A stretch of DNA of 64,000 nt from Talpa occidentalis (GCF_014898055.3 NW_023601754.1:52321013-52385012), one strand, 5' to 3'; numbered from the stretch's first letter, positions 12,063 to 25,220 are shown. Translations and numbers: made by a program. Notes: generated by a model from the sequence alone, not told the origin.

Positions 12063-12353
12063 AGTCTATTGCTGGGGCCTCCCCTGGTGGTGCAGGTGGT
12101 TGCGCGCCGTGCTGTGAAGCTGTCCGCAGCCTCTGCAGTGCTGGTTCGATCCCGGCTGGCCGGCGAGGGTCCCTCATGGCGCGGCAGACCTCTCCTGTCT
12201 TCGCCCGCTGCTCTCCTCAGCAGTGTGTTTCGTAGTCTGCCTGTTCTGTTCCCCGCTCTGTCTCTGGTGAATCCTCTCACCCTCCCGCACATCTGGCCTG
12301 TACCCCAGTTCTTGTATAAATAAATAAAACTTAAAAAAAAAAGTCATTGCTGG
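12063..12353 (+). mobile_element. tRNA-derived SINE, full length, with target-site duplication
   Basis: The body runs 12076-12341, starting GGCCTCCCCTGGTGGTGCAG. It has an A-box-like segment near 12085-12099 and a good B box, GGTTCGATCCC, at 12143-12153. A non-tRNA 3' region ends CCCAGTTCTTGTATAAATAA plus an A tail. Imperfect 12-13 bp duplications flank it: 12063-12075 (AGTCTATTGCTGG) and 12342-12353 (AGTCATTGCTGG). The head is of the cetartiodactyl SINE type; the tail is unlike the ruminant Bov-tA, cetacean CHR and pig PRE-1 families as I remember them, which points to a camelid-type family. It inserted in the same orientation as KCNQ1. Confidence 0.85.
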
Positions 12354-12649
12354 AGCAGAGATGTGCCATGGATGAGAACAGGTCATTCTTCATATTGGTC
12401 CCAATACCCTGCGGAGCTTGCTAGTTTCCTAAGTGGATGATCTTGCCCACTGTAAATGATGGGGGCTTCATCCTCTCTCCCCAATTCTCACATCTGCTTC
12501 TTTCTTTTCTTTGATCCTGGGGGGCTTTCAAGATCTACCCTACATGGTGGGGGTGGTGGGCATCCTGGTCTCATTCCGGGTCCTGATGGAAACTCGTTTT
12601 CCGCCTCTCCACAGACTGGATTATCTGCCCCAGGTTCTGATCTGTAAAC

Positions 12650-13092
12650 TTTGCTGAGTTAAGGAAGTTCCTTTTTAATCTTTAAAATTTAAAATTTTCA
12701 CTGTAAGGTTTTGCACCTTCTCCAGTGCTTCCTGTACTGACAGGGATGGCCAGATGATTTTTCCCTGGAGGGGAGAATCACTGGTAGAATTCAGGATTGA
12801 ACTATCTTTGCATTTCTGGCATAAACCTTGCTTGTGTTTTTTAATACGTTGTAGGGTTTGGCTAAATAATGTTTTGTTTAGGATTTTTACATCCACATTC
12901 ATAAGTGAAATGGGTCTGTTGTTCTATTTTCTTATGGTTTTCTTGCATGGCTTCAGAATCGAATTCACTAGCCTGTTAAAAATGCCCTGAAAATGTTATT
13001 CTTTGTCCGTTTTCTGGGATAATGTATGTAAGAAAAAATTTTTTGTCTTAGGTGTTTGGTGAAACTTTGGTAGAGGTCGCCTGCAAAGCCCA
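12650..13092 (-). mobile_element. L1 ORF2-derived fragment, antisense to KCNQ1
   Basis: The + strand follows the familiar reverse-complement text of the L1 reverse-transcriptase region in the correct order: AGGAAGTTCC near 12663, a GATTGAACTATCTTTGCATT block near 12796, GTTTAGGATTTTTACATCC near 12875, and GTGTTTGGTGAA...GGTAGAG near 13052. It carries stops and small indels and is not functional. Assignment is by recall of the consensus, not by alignment. Confidence 0.7.
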
Positions 13093-13510
13093 AGTGTTGG
13101 GGGTGGGGGGTCTCTTGCACTCTGGCTCCTAGAACACCAAGTTATTAAGTCCTCTCATTCTGCTAGTACCAATTTTGACAACTTACCCAGTTCTAGAAAT
13201 AATTTTTTTCACCTGGGTTTTCAACTTTATTTGCTCACAGAGATATCCATGAGACTTTCGTTTTGTTACTTTTCCATTTCTGTTCCATTTCTCATCACTT
13301 GAGCAATAATTTCACCAGCATCTCTGACCAGTCTACTTCCTCCATCAACCCTTTTGCCAAAGCAGACTCCCAGAGTCCCTCTATTTTGCTCATCTTTGCC
13401 AAAGGGTCGTATATGGTAACCACCACCTGGCTTATATGACCAATGAGCTAAGCAGAAGAAGGAGCATAGTTCTGGCTCACACAGTTCATATGAAATCCAC
13501 ATCTGAATGT
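13093..13510. other. Unidentified AT-richer block, possibly an old LTR-type repeat
   Basis: Moderate-GC sequence between an L1 fragment and GC-rich intron. A segment near 13430-13480 (GGCTTATATGACCAATGAGC and what follows) resembles text I associate with mammalian MaLR-type LTRs. The minus strand also has a 78-codon open frame (13266-13502) without recognisable domains. I cannot name the element. Confidence 0.25.
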
Positions 13511-14035
13511 GCAGAAGTGAGTCTCATCGGCCTCAGTCACACTCATTATCTGCTGTCTGTCTGCTGCTGCGTGGCAATCACCTCTCCGTTAGGATGGACT
13601 TGTGGGTCTTGGGGAAGAAGAGTGTGGAGGTGAAGGGTCCTTCCTGTCCATCAGGAAGGTGCCTGCTGTTGACAGGACTTCTCCCTGTGACCATGACCTT
13701 GATGGTCCTGCCAAGTCAGCACTTGTCAGTTTCACAGCTGCAAAGTTGCTCCCCCTGCTTTCCAAATTATCTCCTAGGGCTGTCAGAGGTGGACTCTGGG
13801 GCCCCGGGTCATCCGGTTGACCCCATGAGCCCTGGGTGGGCAGGTTCAGGAAGGACCTCCTGGATAATGAGGGCCCCCCGCCCGTTGCTGGGAGGGGTGG
13901 CTGCATGGGTGGACAGTGCCAGCCAGACGTGGGAATCCACACATGGTCCCTTCTCAGCGCGGGGGGTGGGGTCCCCGGGCCCTGCGGGTCCTGGGGACGC
14001 TTTCACTGGGCACATCTGAGCCCGGCCCGGCCCCT

Positions 14036-14285
14036 GGTGGAAATGCAAATCTGATTAGTCTGGCATTGAGCCCGTCTTAAAAGTATTAACAGAGCCTTAA
14101 ACTGTGCTGTTGGATGGGGATGAAGAAACGCCTTAGAAAGAAATTACCGGATGGTGACAAAGCCCCAATTTATTAGTCTTCTCCAATGGGGGCTGTGCAA
14201 AGGACGTTAATTACTTTAATGGGACTTATTTTGCTTCGTTGCCCAAAGTAATTGGTTTATTAACCTCTCCTTTCCTTTGGGGGGG
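14036..14285. promoter_or_regulatory. AT-rich putative conserved enhancer
   Basis: About 250 bp of AT-rich, non-repeat sequence with a perfect octamer ATGCAAAT (14043-14050), GATTAG (14053), CTCCAATGG (CCAAT type, about 14181), TTAATTAC (14207-14214) and TAATTGG (14249-14255). Dense POU and homeodomain-type cores inside a GC-rich intron are typical of conserved developmental enhancers. No alignment has been made. Confidence 0.45.
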
Positions 14286-16439
14286 AGGGCGGCGAGCTGG
14301 TGGTGGCCCCGGGAGAGGCTGGCCCGGCACTACCCTCTGCCCAGCGAGCCGGCCTGCAGCAGCCCAGCCCCCACCCAGACCCCAGGCCCCAGGCGGGCCC
14401 CTCTGTTGGGCCAGGCACTGTGTGTTTCAGCAATGGGCTCCGGGCCCCAGGAAAGCCAGGCCCCGAGAAGTGGCTGGCGTGTGCCCCGTGAGAGGTGCTT
14501 TGCAGGGGTGGGGGCTGCCGGGGCACGCTTCCTGCACAAGGTCTGCGGCCGGCTGGAGAGGGCAAGATGGGCAGAAGGGGAAGTGGAGGGCAGCGGGCCG
14601 GCGGGGGTGCAGTCCCGGGAATGGCGAGGGGCAGACTGGGCTGGAGGCCAGCGAGCAGCCAGCCTGGGAGCGACTTCCCCAGGTCTCCAGATAGCAGTGA
14701 TTACGCTGCATTTCCAAACAGCCCCCAGCCAGGAGCCCTGTGCGGCTCTCAGAACAGGCCCACCCCCACTGCGCGGGCCTGCGGGCTGAGAGCAGGGTCT
14801 GGTCGGCCAAAGTCCACCCACCGGCCCTCCAGCGGGTGAAAGGCCAGGTCCTGACCAGAACAGCCTGACCCCTCCTGAGAAAGGCGGGGATGGGGCTGCT
14901 TCTCCCACACTGTGGGTGAGGGGCACAGAAAGTGATCCCAGGAGCGTGGCCCCTGCTCATGGCTCAGCCTGGGGGCTCCAGGCAACCTGCTTGTCCCACA
15001 GGGCTCCTGAGTGTCCCCCGGGGGGGCTGACCTGAGGACTGTGGGGCTTCAGGCCTTTGGCCCCCGCGTGGCAGCCCTGGACAGACAGGTGAAGCCTCAG
15101 TGTGCTGGGGGAGGCCCTGATCACCCCTCCCGCTGGGCCAGGGCCACCAGCCTGACAACAGGAAAGGGCAGGGTGCTGGCCAGTGCGTGGGGGCCCCGAG
15201 CAGCCTGAAATCTGAGATCTCCAGCCCCCCACAGGTGGGGGCACGATGCCCAGAGAGTCCAATGAGGCCCCGGAGGCAGCCGAGGACCCTCTGCGAGACC
15301 CCCCCACTGGCCACCCCACAGCAGGTCTGGCTAGGCCCTGGTGCCCCTCCCTGGACCTCAGGGTCATCTGTCACCTGAGAGGGACATTCCAATCTCCCTG
15401 CGCTGGGCTGGGAGGCGCCGTGTGGGGGTGGGGGGGTCAGGCCCTGGGGCACCCACCTCTCCTCCCCACGCCCTTCCTGGGGTTTAGTCACGAACCTTCT
15501 GCTGCACCAGACGTGAGCCGTTTGGGGGCGGGCGGGGAGGCCTGCCTGGGAAGTCCCTGCTGTGCTTCTTGGAGTAAAAGTGGCTCATGGGATCTGGCGC
15601 CCCTGGCCAAGGGGACCGGGGCCTCAGGGGGCCCCGACAGGCCCACCTCGCTCCCTGGCACCATCACGCCTGTCCTCCGGTAGCCTGCAGGAAGGAGGGT
15701 GGACGCCATGATTCTCGGGGGTGCAGGCTCTGCAAAGACAGAACCGCCCCTCACCAGCTGAAGCCCCTAGGGCGCGGGGTTTAGAGGGGGGACGCTAGGA
15801 GTGAGGCGCCTCTGCTCTGGACAGGGAAGCCTGAGCAGAGGCCTGTGGGCAGTGTCCCCACAGGTCAGCTCCGAGTCTCATGTCTAGGCCAGAAATGGGA
15901 GCACGGCAGGCAGGGGCCTTCCGGCTGTCACTCTGCCCCTCCGGCCCCAGCTTTCTCATGTGTGGGGGTACAGGAAGGGGGGCCAGAAGGCGTGGGCAGC
16001 GCCAAGGGCGGGAGGGCCAGAGTGGGCATGGAGGGCAGCCCAAGGTGGCGGCTGTGGGGAAGTTGAGGCAGGCCATGTGTCCCGGGCAGCGTGGGCCCTG
16101 GGCCAGGACCGTGGCTGCAGGCTCGAGGGTGGCCTGGCAGATGAAAGAATCCGTGGGGCCCCCTGGCAGTGGGGACACTTAAGAGCGTGCAGGGCCCACC
16201 CTCAGCACCACAGCAGCACCTGCAAGGGGCTGGGGCCTTTGTAAGTCCTCGCCAGCTCCAGCCGGCAGAAGGGAAGCCCCAGTGGCCAGGGCCCAGGCCG
16301 CCTCCTCCCTCTGGCATCCAGGGCCCGGCAGAATCTTCGGTGGCCGACCCCCAGGCCTCCCCCAGTTTGGGGTGTGAGGGGTCCGGCCCGTGGGCCCCCA
16401 GTCTTGCCCTCTCGGGCCGGGGGCTGGGCGGGTGTGTGC

Positions 16440-16765
16440 TTCGGAGGCTTTCAGAAGGAAATGTTCACAAATCGCTTTTCTAGACAAAAACTGGTAAGAA
16501 GCCCATGTAATTCCTCCTAGACGCGGGGGTTTTCTCTCCCCTGTCTTAATCAACATCCCGGTAAGTCAGTCGCCGAGCCCATTACTGGGGGCTCCTGGTC
16601 TCCCGGGGCTGCCGGCAAAATGGGGCCCTGCTCTTTCGCTGAAAACACTTTTCTTGTTTTCCTTCCCCGGCGCTGGAAGGTGGCCAGCTCGCCAGTTCCA
16701 TTAACTTAATGAGGGCTGACAGTGTGCCGCAAACGTCCTCATAATCTCCCCAGGATTTAAACGGG
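16440..16765. promoter_or_regulatory. AT-richer putative conserved non-coding element
   Basis: About 320 bp of mixed but clearly AT-richer, non-repeat sequence. It includes AAATGTTCACAAATCGC, CTTAATCAACATCC, CCATTAACTTAATGAGG and CATAATCTCCCCAGGATTTAAACGG. No SINE or L1 signature is seen. The block ends abruptly at GC-rich sequence near 16770. Confidence 0.35.
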
Positions 16766-16969
16766 GTCCGCCTGGCCGGCGCACACCCCAACCTCGCCGG
16801 CGCGCTCCCTGTCTGCCCGCCCAGCCCCTCCCGGGAGGAGCCGACAGCGCGTGTTTCTCCCCCGCTCCCGACCCGCTGGCAGCACAGCCGGGCTGCCCAG
16901 ACCTTGGCCGTGTCCTGTCAGGGTCACCGCGCTTCCCACCCCCAGAGGGGCCCCGCCTGGGGGCAGCGG

Positions 16970-17010
16970 GGGAGGAGGTGGGGGGCGGGGGGGGGGGTGG
17001 AGGGGAGCCC
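16970..17010 (+). repeat. Poly-G tract
   Basis: A G run of more than ten bases within GGTGGGGGGCGG-type sequence. It could form a G-quadruplex on the + strand. GC boxes of similar type occur at 614-630. Confidence 0.6.
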
Positions 17011-19229
17011 CGCGCGCTCCTGGGCTCACGTCCGTCCACGGGCCGCGTCCTCCACAGCACCAGGAATTTGCTGGAAGCAGCAGAGGCCCGGCAGGGGAAA
17101 CGGTGTGGGTCTCTGACATGCTCGTCCCCACCCCCACGCCCGAAGAGAGTCCAGGGCGGCGGGAGGAAATGGCCGCCGAGGCGGGGGAGAGGCCGGGGCC
17201 CGGGGCAGGGGTCTCCAGGGCCAGGAAAGGGAGGATGCAGCCGCCGTGGGACACGGGTGGGGGTGCAAGCGCCGGGGCTTTGGGAAGAACTTCACAAGCC
17301 ACTTTGCTCCCCCCTCCCCCCACACGCTTTCCCTCGGGAAAGGACTTGAGCCTGGCTTGACATGGGGGGCCGAGGCCCCAGGGCTGCCGCCGGGCCAGCC
17401 CCTCCCGCAGACAGGCTGGCCCCCTCTCCGCAACGCCTGCTCCCCCGCCTGAGCACCTCTGGGTGTGAGCTGTCTCTGGCGGGTCCCTGGGGCGACGGCA
17501 GGGGCAGGTGGGGGCTCGGGGAGGCCGGGGGCAGGCCTCCAGGTCAGGTGCTCGGCCCCCAAACCACCCTAAAGTGCAGAGCGTGGCCCCTCGGAGCCCG
17601 AAGTGGGCCCCGGGGCTCTTGCTACCACTGGCAAGATTGTCCACACGGACGGTGCCCCTGAAAGCGGCTTTGGGCCCCATATTCGAGTTTCCGAGGCCCA
17701 ACGCCAGCTCAGGCGGGGCCCAGCGTCCGCCTTCCTTGGCGGGGGCCCACACCTCCACACCCCCGGGCCACGCCAAGCAGGACACGGGAATGAAGCACGA
17801 CGCTCAGCATTTGGGGTGACAGGCGGCATCTGGGCTCGGGCCGGGCAGGAGGCTCACCGGCCTTGCTGGGTGCAGGAGGGGGTTTGGCCCTGCTGTGGGG
17901 GGGTGGCCCATGGGGGCGTGACGTGGCCCCAGTCGTGGCAGGGCCGTGGGGAAGGGGCGGCAGAGGCTCACGCTCTCCGCCTCAGCCCTGCTGGGCCCAG
18001 GGGAGGTGGCGCCCCCCCGCCCCTGCCCCCACCCCCCAGAACATCAGCGGCTTCGCAGACACGGCCGGACGGGCTGGCCAGAGCCGTCCCAACAGCCGGC
18101 GCGGCCTCACAGCACTATTTCTGTCTAATAAAGTTGCCTGACTCGGCCCCAGACGTCCCTCCACCCCTTCCCCGGAGCGGAGGCTGGGGCTGCCCCGGGG
18201 GGTGGCGAGAGTGGGGAGAGCAGACTGTGGGCACCCAGGCCGACCAGTGCAGGCGGGCAGTGCGTGGCCACAGAGCCGGGCAGGAAGGCCTGGCAGCACC
18301 CCTCCCCCACAGGCGCCGTTGCGGGCAGCTGGCCAGGCTCCGGCCCCCACCCCTCAAGCCAGCGGCCTAAGAAATACTGAGGGTCCAGGACTGGGGTGGA
18401 CCCTGCTGTGGGGGCCTAGGGAGGCCTCGGGTGCCCACGATCACCGACTTTGCAGCCTGGGCCCCCACCCCTCTCCGCACCCGTCTCTGCGAGGTGGGGT
18501 GCAGCTGCTCCCAGGGGTGTGCAGGGCTGGAAAGGCCTGGAACAGCACTGCCACCCACGCCGAGGTGCTGGGGCGAGGCCTGGGAGAGACAGACGAGCCG
18601 GGGGGTGGGGGTGGGGGCGCCTGTGTGCAGGGGGCGCCGCCAGCCCGGCAGGTGAAGCCGGCAGGAGTTTGGTTTCCAAAAGGAGGAAATTCTTTGGGCC
18701 CAAGTGTCGGAAACAGGCACTAGGCCGAGGAGGAAGACAGTGGTTTCCTCCGCCGGGGGCTGGAGGTCTGGGGAAACTTCCTCCTTTCAGGCTCGCCCGC
18801 TCCAGGGAGTGTTTCTCAGCTGCTCGTTGCCCCCCGCCCCCCGCCGTGGGGCCTGGGAGACTCCGTGGACACCAGGCCGGCCCGGCTCCCTGGCGCTGAG
18901 GCCCCCCGGGGAGGCCCAGGGTGGGCAGGTCCTCTGCCTTCCCGCCACAGGGCAAAGAGCACATCGCCACGCCGAGAGCCTGGCCCGAGCGTCCGCCTCC
19001 CAGGGTCAGGGTCAGCCCCGCCGCCCCCACGCACCCGCCCCAGGCCCCTCCTCTGGAGAGGACGCCGAGAGCCCCAAAGCCGGGCACCTACTAGGCAGGA
19101 CAGCAGGCGCCGGGGTGCCCGGAGGCTGCAAACTGCCGCGGCCCTGGCTCCTAGGACAGAGCCGCAGGCTGGTCAGCACGGCCGCCCGGCTGCAGAGGGG
19201 ACACGACTGTGCTGAACAGCAAGGACGCG

Positions 19230-19925
19230 CTTCTGCTTTCTATTTGCAGCATTTCTGCTCGGTGCTTATTTTTCCCTGTCTTCTGCTAATTTGGGGTTTA
19301 ACTTGCTCTTCACTTTCTAGTGTCTTAAAGTAGAAGCTCAGACTGCTGGGGAGACCCTTCCCTGACAGCTGTGCGCCCCCCCAGCGCTGCCCCAGCTGCT
19401 CCTGCAAGTCCCGGCGATACCGAGATTTCGTTTCCCGTCCAGTTTGAGATATTTGTGCAAAATTGAGAGAATCTATTCCTGGAAAGTTGGGCAGAATTGG
19501 AGATAAAGCCCTCTGGACGTGGCCTGCTGGACGACGCCTGCTTCCGGCGCCAGCGCTCTCAGCGGTGGCGGCTTTACCCAAACGCTTGCTCTCGTGTGCC
19601 CGGCGTGGGGCGTGGGGCGTGCCCGGCCCGCTCGGCCTTCCAGAGCTGCTGGCGTCTGGTGGCTGAGAATATGCTTCCATCATCTTTCTAACCCCTTCGC
19701 AGTATTTCCTTATTTTCCTTCATGACTTTCTTACTTGCATCTTCTCTCTTCTCAGTCACTCTTGCCAGAGCTTTGTCTATCTCGTTTGATTTTTTATTAA
19801 GACTTTTTAAAGACGGTTTAAATAAAAGGAAAGGTGTCATCGCTCTAGATGAGAGACCTAATATTATAAAACTGTCTCCTCATGTCTCCCGGCTAGATTC
19901 ATTATAATTCCAATAAAACCCCAGC
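19230..19925 (-). mobile_element. Scattered L1 ORF2 remnants, antisense
   Basis: The text at about 19255-19350 (CTTCTGCTAATTTGGGGTTTAACTTGCTC and what follows) and at about 19720-19810 (AGCTTTGTCTATCTCGTTTG, then a TTTTTAAAG stretch) matches the reverse complement of L1 ORF2. The two pieces are not in the order expected for a single copy, so more than one fragment or a rearrangement is likely. Confidence 0.5.
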
Positions 19926-20110
19926 AGTTTTTTTTTTTTTCATTAAACTTTATTCATTTCTACAGATGAATAAGGAGCCTCGGCTAACCAAGGCCCTCTT
20001 GAGAAGGTGAAGAGAGGCCTTTTCTTGATCCAGCAGGCGTGGAAGAGGCTGTCGTGAGGATGGGCGAATAGACAATTAGCTCAAGGCAGGAACAGAGAGC
20101 CTAGAAGCAC
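19926..20110 (-). pseudogene. Retrotransposed 3' end with poly(A), parent unknown
   Basis: A T run of about 13 bases at roughly 19930 is followed by CATTAAACTTTATTCATTTC. Read on the minus strand this is AATAAA, a short spacer, then an A tail: the 3' terminus of an inserted poly(A) RNA. The adjoining 150 bp is unlike L1 or SINE tails that I know and has no long open frame. It may be a processed pseudogene UTR. No clear target duplication was found. Confidence 0.4.
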
Positions 20111-21094
20111 CTGCACGGGTGCAGGGGCTCAGGTGTGTCAAGGCGGTGCTGCTGGGGCAGGTGAGCCCCATAGGAGAAGGGGAAGGGGCCCCTCCTCACA
20201 CCTCAGACAGGAATCGACTCCCGGTGGGCCTAGGGATTAAAAGTCCACTGTGCGCCTTATGTCGCTTCGTAAATAATCCCGGTCAGCGAGTACCGCCCGC
20301 ACCTCGCCCTAGTCTTGTTAGGTGAGCCGCAAAAGCGGGCGGAGAAAGACACTGGCAACTTGCTCTTCTGAAACAGGAGCCCCTGTGCGTCGGGAGACGC
20401 CCGACAGGCAGCGAGGTCATCACCCACGGCTTCCTGCGCCCTCTGGGCTGCGTCCCGAGGCCCGAGACGCCGTTCACTGGAACAGGAAACCCCCAATCCG
20501 AGCCGGGGTACGCCCGTGGCCGCACATCTCTTCAAGTTCCTGTGGTTCTAGGCGTTTGCTGGCGGGTTCCTCAGGCGGCTCACCCCAGGGTGCCAAAAGC
20601 CGGGCCCACAGCCCCCAGCCGCTGCCCGTCGGGGCGTCTGGCTCCAGTCCGTCTGTTCTCGGCCCTTCATTTGCTCACAAGTATTTTAGAATCCACTGGG
20701 AAACTTCCCCTAAAAGCATTAAAAGGGCCGGGAAGGTGATGAGAACCGCGTTTACCGCACACGGCGAGACGGGCGTCCCAGACCCTGCGCCCCAGCGGGG
20801 CTAGGGCTGCTCCCCATTCCCCCGGGGCTCAGGCGGGCCCGGCCCGGCGCTGCCCCTGGGGCTCCACTGCGCCAGTCACCAGCTGCCCGAATGGACATGC
20901 CTTGTGAGCACCGCCGTAACCCGGCCATCCACGGGCCACAGGATGGCCTCTGCACGCGAGGTCACCCGCAGGGAGCGCCAGGGTGGCGCCTGCCGGGCAC
21001 CATCAGCCCTTGGTTTCCTTCCCTTCCCTCCATGCTGGCAGAAGCTTTTGGGGATGGGCCAACGGCAGCCCGCCGTGCGCCCCAGCACAGGAGG

Positions 21095-21170
21095 AAAGTG
21101 TGACATCTCCGGTGACAACCCCGTGACGTCCCTTGTGATGTGACGACCCCTGTGACGGCCGCTGCCCGCC
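21095..21170 (+). repeat. Cluster of TGAC / CRE half-sites
   Basis: TGAC occurs at 21101, 21113, 21124, 21141 and 21153, with TGAT at 21136. Most spacings are 11-12 bp. The copy at 21124-21131 is TGACGTCC, one base from the palindromic CRE. It could be a degenerate short tandem repeat or a CREB/ATF-type cluster. Confidence 0.35.
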
Positions 21171-22119
21171 CAGAGCCGGCTTCCTCGGCCCGTGTCTGTT
21201 TTCCGTGCTGGAGCGTCCTCGCTCCTTGTCCCTGGAGGCTGTGCTCTGTGATGAGCGGGTCTTGGGCTCAGCGGGCTTTTCTCTGCATCTTTCGTGCTGA
21301 TTATACGTTTCTTCTCACGTACTCTATTGCTGTGGTGGCGTGTGCCTGGTCCTCAGGGTGAAATCAACCTTGAGCGATGGACGGACGCCCCGTCCTTCCT
21401 AAGCCCTGGCTGAGGGCGGCCCCGGGTACGGCCCCATCGGGCTCTGTGGCTGTCGGGGGACGGGCGCCTGTGGCTGTTCTCCCTCCAAATGGCCTCCTCG
21501 GGTTCTGCTATCAAAGTTAGGTCGCCCCACCGAAACTATGAGACGATTTGTATGAAGTTGGGATTTTTTCCTTCCCTAAATGTTTAGGATGATCTACTGC
21601 TGAGGTCGTGTCGACGTAAAAGATTTGGAGCGAGGAGATCGTTCAGATTCCAAATTTAATTCGTTAATTTTGGGTGATTTATATTCTTTCCTTCACCTTG
21701 TGTCTGCTTTTGTATAAGGGGTTTTAAAAGAAATAGGTCTTTTGTACCTCAACTGTCTCTCCCTCTGTGCATGTTCCCCAGGGGTGCAGTGGGGTGTCCG
21801 GGCCGCACAGACACCCAGCAGCTCGTCCCTGGCGTGCCTCAGTTGTGCCAGGCGCTGTGCACCACAGGACGGCCATCGTGCTGTCCGTCTCCTGGGAGAA
21901 GCCGCTGTCCGCCTTGGCGTGGCGGCCACGTCATCTTCAGCTCGTTGGGCTGCGCTCTTACCTGGGTCGCTCTTGCTGTCCGCCTTCTCGGGACTTAATT
22001 TGCGATTTTTTGAACTTCTTGCGGCAGACGCCAGCCTCTCCTCCTCCGAGCCACGCCAGCCATCACCCGTCCTGCGTGCTTTCTCACGGTCCCTCAGCAC
22101 GTGCTGTGCTGTGAGGCTT

Positions 22120-22756
22120 GACTTTTTTTTGTGAGTCAGTGAAAAAGATCTTCCAATTCTGATTGGATTTCTTCTTCGACCCCTGAGTTACTTACGTTAT
22201 TTAATTTCCAACACATTTCGGGCTTGGCTGGCTGTCTCTCTCTCTGGTCCCTAGCTTCGTTTCGCTGTGGTCCGGACATGCACGGAGGGTTTCATTTCTT
22301 TCACGTGTGATGGAATTTGCTCTTGCAGCCCTGCGAGAGGTCCCTTTGGGAAAACGTCCAGCGTGGGTTTAGAAAGCATTCCCAGTCGCCGGGAGGCGTA
22401 GCGGCAGCCGCTGCGAGTGTCGGGGAGACTCGTGTTTGTCACGTTTGTCCCTCTCTGCGTCCTGGTTGCCTCTCGAGCAGTTGCCAGCAGAGGTCAATTC
22501 AAATATGCAACAGCTGTGAATCCAGGCCTTTATCTTTTAGCTCTGCCGGTTTTACTTTATGTGTTTTAAGGTCTTGTTTTTTGGTGCATACAGGTTTAGA
22601 ATTGAGCCATGAAATTTCCCTCTGTCACTAGCCATGCTTGAAGTCCATGTTGTCTGTTTCAATTTACCTAAACCTGCTTTCTTTGGTCTACAACATTTAT
22701 CTTTTTCTATCCTTTCATTGCCAACCTTTCAATATTGTTAAATCTGGAGTAGATCT
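22120..22756 (-). mobile_element. L1 ORF2 fragment, antisense
   Basis: Reverse-complement L1 landmarks appear in correct order: TTGGATTTCTTCTTCGACCC near 22163, TTTCGCTGTGGTCCGGACAT near 22260, GGTTTTACTTTATGTGTTTT near 22548, and TCTTTTTCTATCCTTTCATT near 22700. A SINE interrupts or abuts its end at 22757. The copy is degenerate. Confidence 0.7.
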
Positions 22757-23014
22757 GGGGCCTCCCTGGTGGTGCAGGGGCTCAAGTCTCAGCACTGTCA
22801 CCAGGCACAGCGGCCTGGATTCATTCCCCGGCCAGGGAGCTACCCACAGGGCACAGCAGACCTCTCCTGTCTCCCCACTGCTCCCCTCAGCAGTGTGTCT
22901 CAGTGAACTCGCCTGTTCTGTTCCCCACTGTCTCTGCAACCCTGCACCTCTGGCCTGCACCCCAGTTATTGTACAAAATAAATAAGCAAATATTTTTTAA
23001 AAAGAAAAGAAATA
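22757..23014 (+). mobile_element. tRNA-derived SINE, diverged
   Basis: It starts GGGGCCTCCCTGGTGGTGCAG and ends CCCAGTTATTGTACAAAATAAATAAGC plus an A-rich tail, so it is the same family as the copy at 12076. The B box is degraded (GGATTCATTCCC). Internal blocks CAGACCTCTCCTGTCTCC and CAGCAGTGTGTCTCAGTG are shared with the other copy. No convincing target duplication is visible, which fits an older insertion. It lies about 560 bp upstream of KCNQ1 exon 12. Confidence 0.8.
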
Positions 23015-23482
23015 GGCCCAGCTTCTCTGGCCTCCGCTCCCTCAGAGCCAGGCCCCTGGGCCGCTCCGCAGGGGGTCAGAGATGTAGCTGGCGTCCCTGG
23101 TGTGGAGGTGCAGAGCCCCCATGGCTGCACGAGGGGTGCTTGCTCCCAGCCTTGTCTCCACACACAGCAAGTGTCCCTGCTTGCTGGTGCCCCCGGGGCG
23201 GCCTCCTACGTGGCGCCTCTCCTGGTCCCGCAGGCCCAGGCTCCCATGGCTGCCTGCCTGCAGGCCGTGGAAGGCCCCCCTGGCCGGGGCCGTGGGCACC
23301 GCCGTTCACACCCTTTCCCTGCTGTGCTGCTGTGGACCCCACAGACCCCGGAGTCTGCTATGAGTCAGGGTGCAGTCATCCTAGAGCTGGGACCTGGACT
23401 CCCACCCCACTTTTGAGCAACAAGCAGGGCCAGGCCCTAACGTCACCCGGCCCCTAAGAAGCGCCTCACCCCTGTGGCCTGA

Positions 23483-25173
<1,691 letters not shown>

Positions 25174-25220
25174 GCTGGACCAGTCCATCGGGAAGCCGTC
25201 CCTCTTCATCGCCGTGTCAG
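25174..25220 (+). CDS. KCNQ1: KCNQ1 exon 14 (helix C to D linker)
   Basis: This 47-nt exon encodes the last base of Arg562, then LDQSIGKPSLFIAVS and the first base of Glu578, matching human residues 563-577. The acceptor CCAG precedes 25174 and the donor is GTGGGT at 25221. Length and both split codons match human exon 14. The segment finishes helix C and begins the loop to the helix D coiled coil. Gly568, a known variant site in patients, is kept. S575 is Ala here, relative to human as I remember it. An exon this short is identifiable only because the neighbouring exons fix its phase. Confidence 0.96.
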
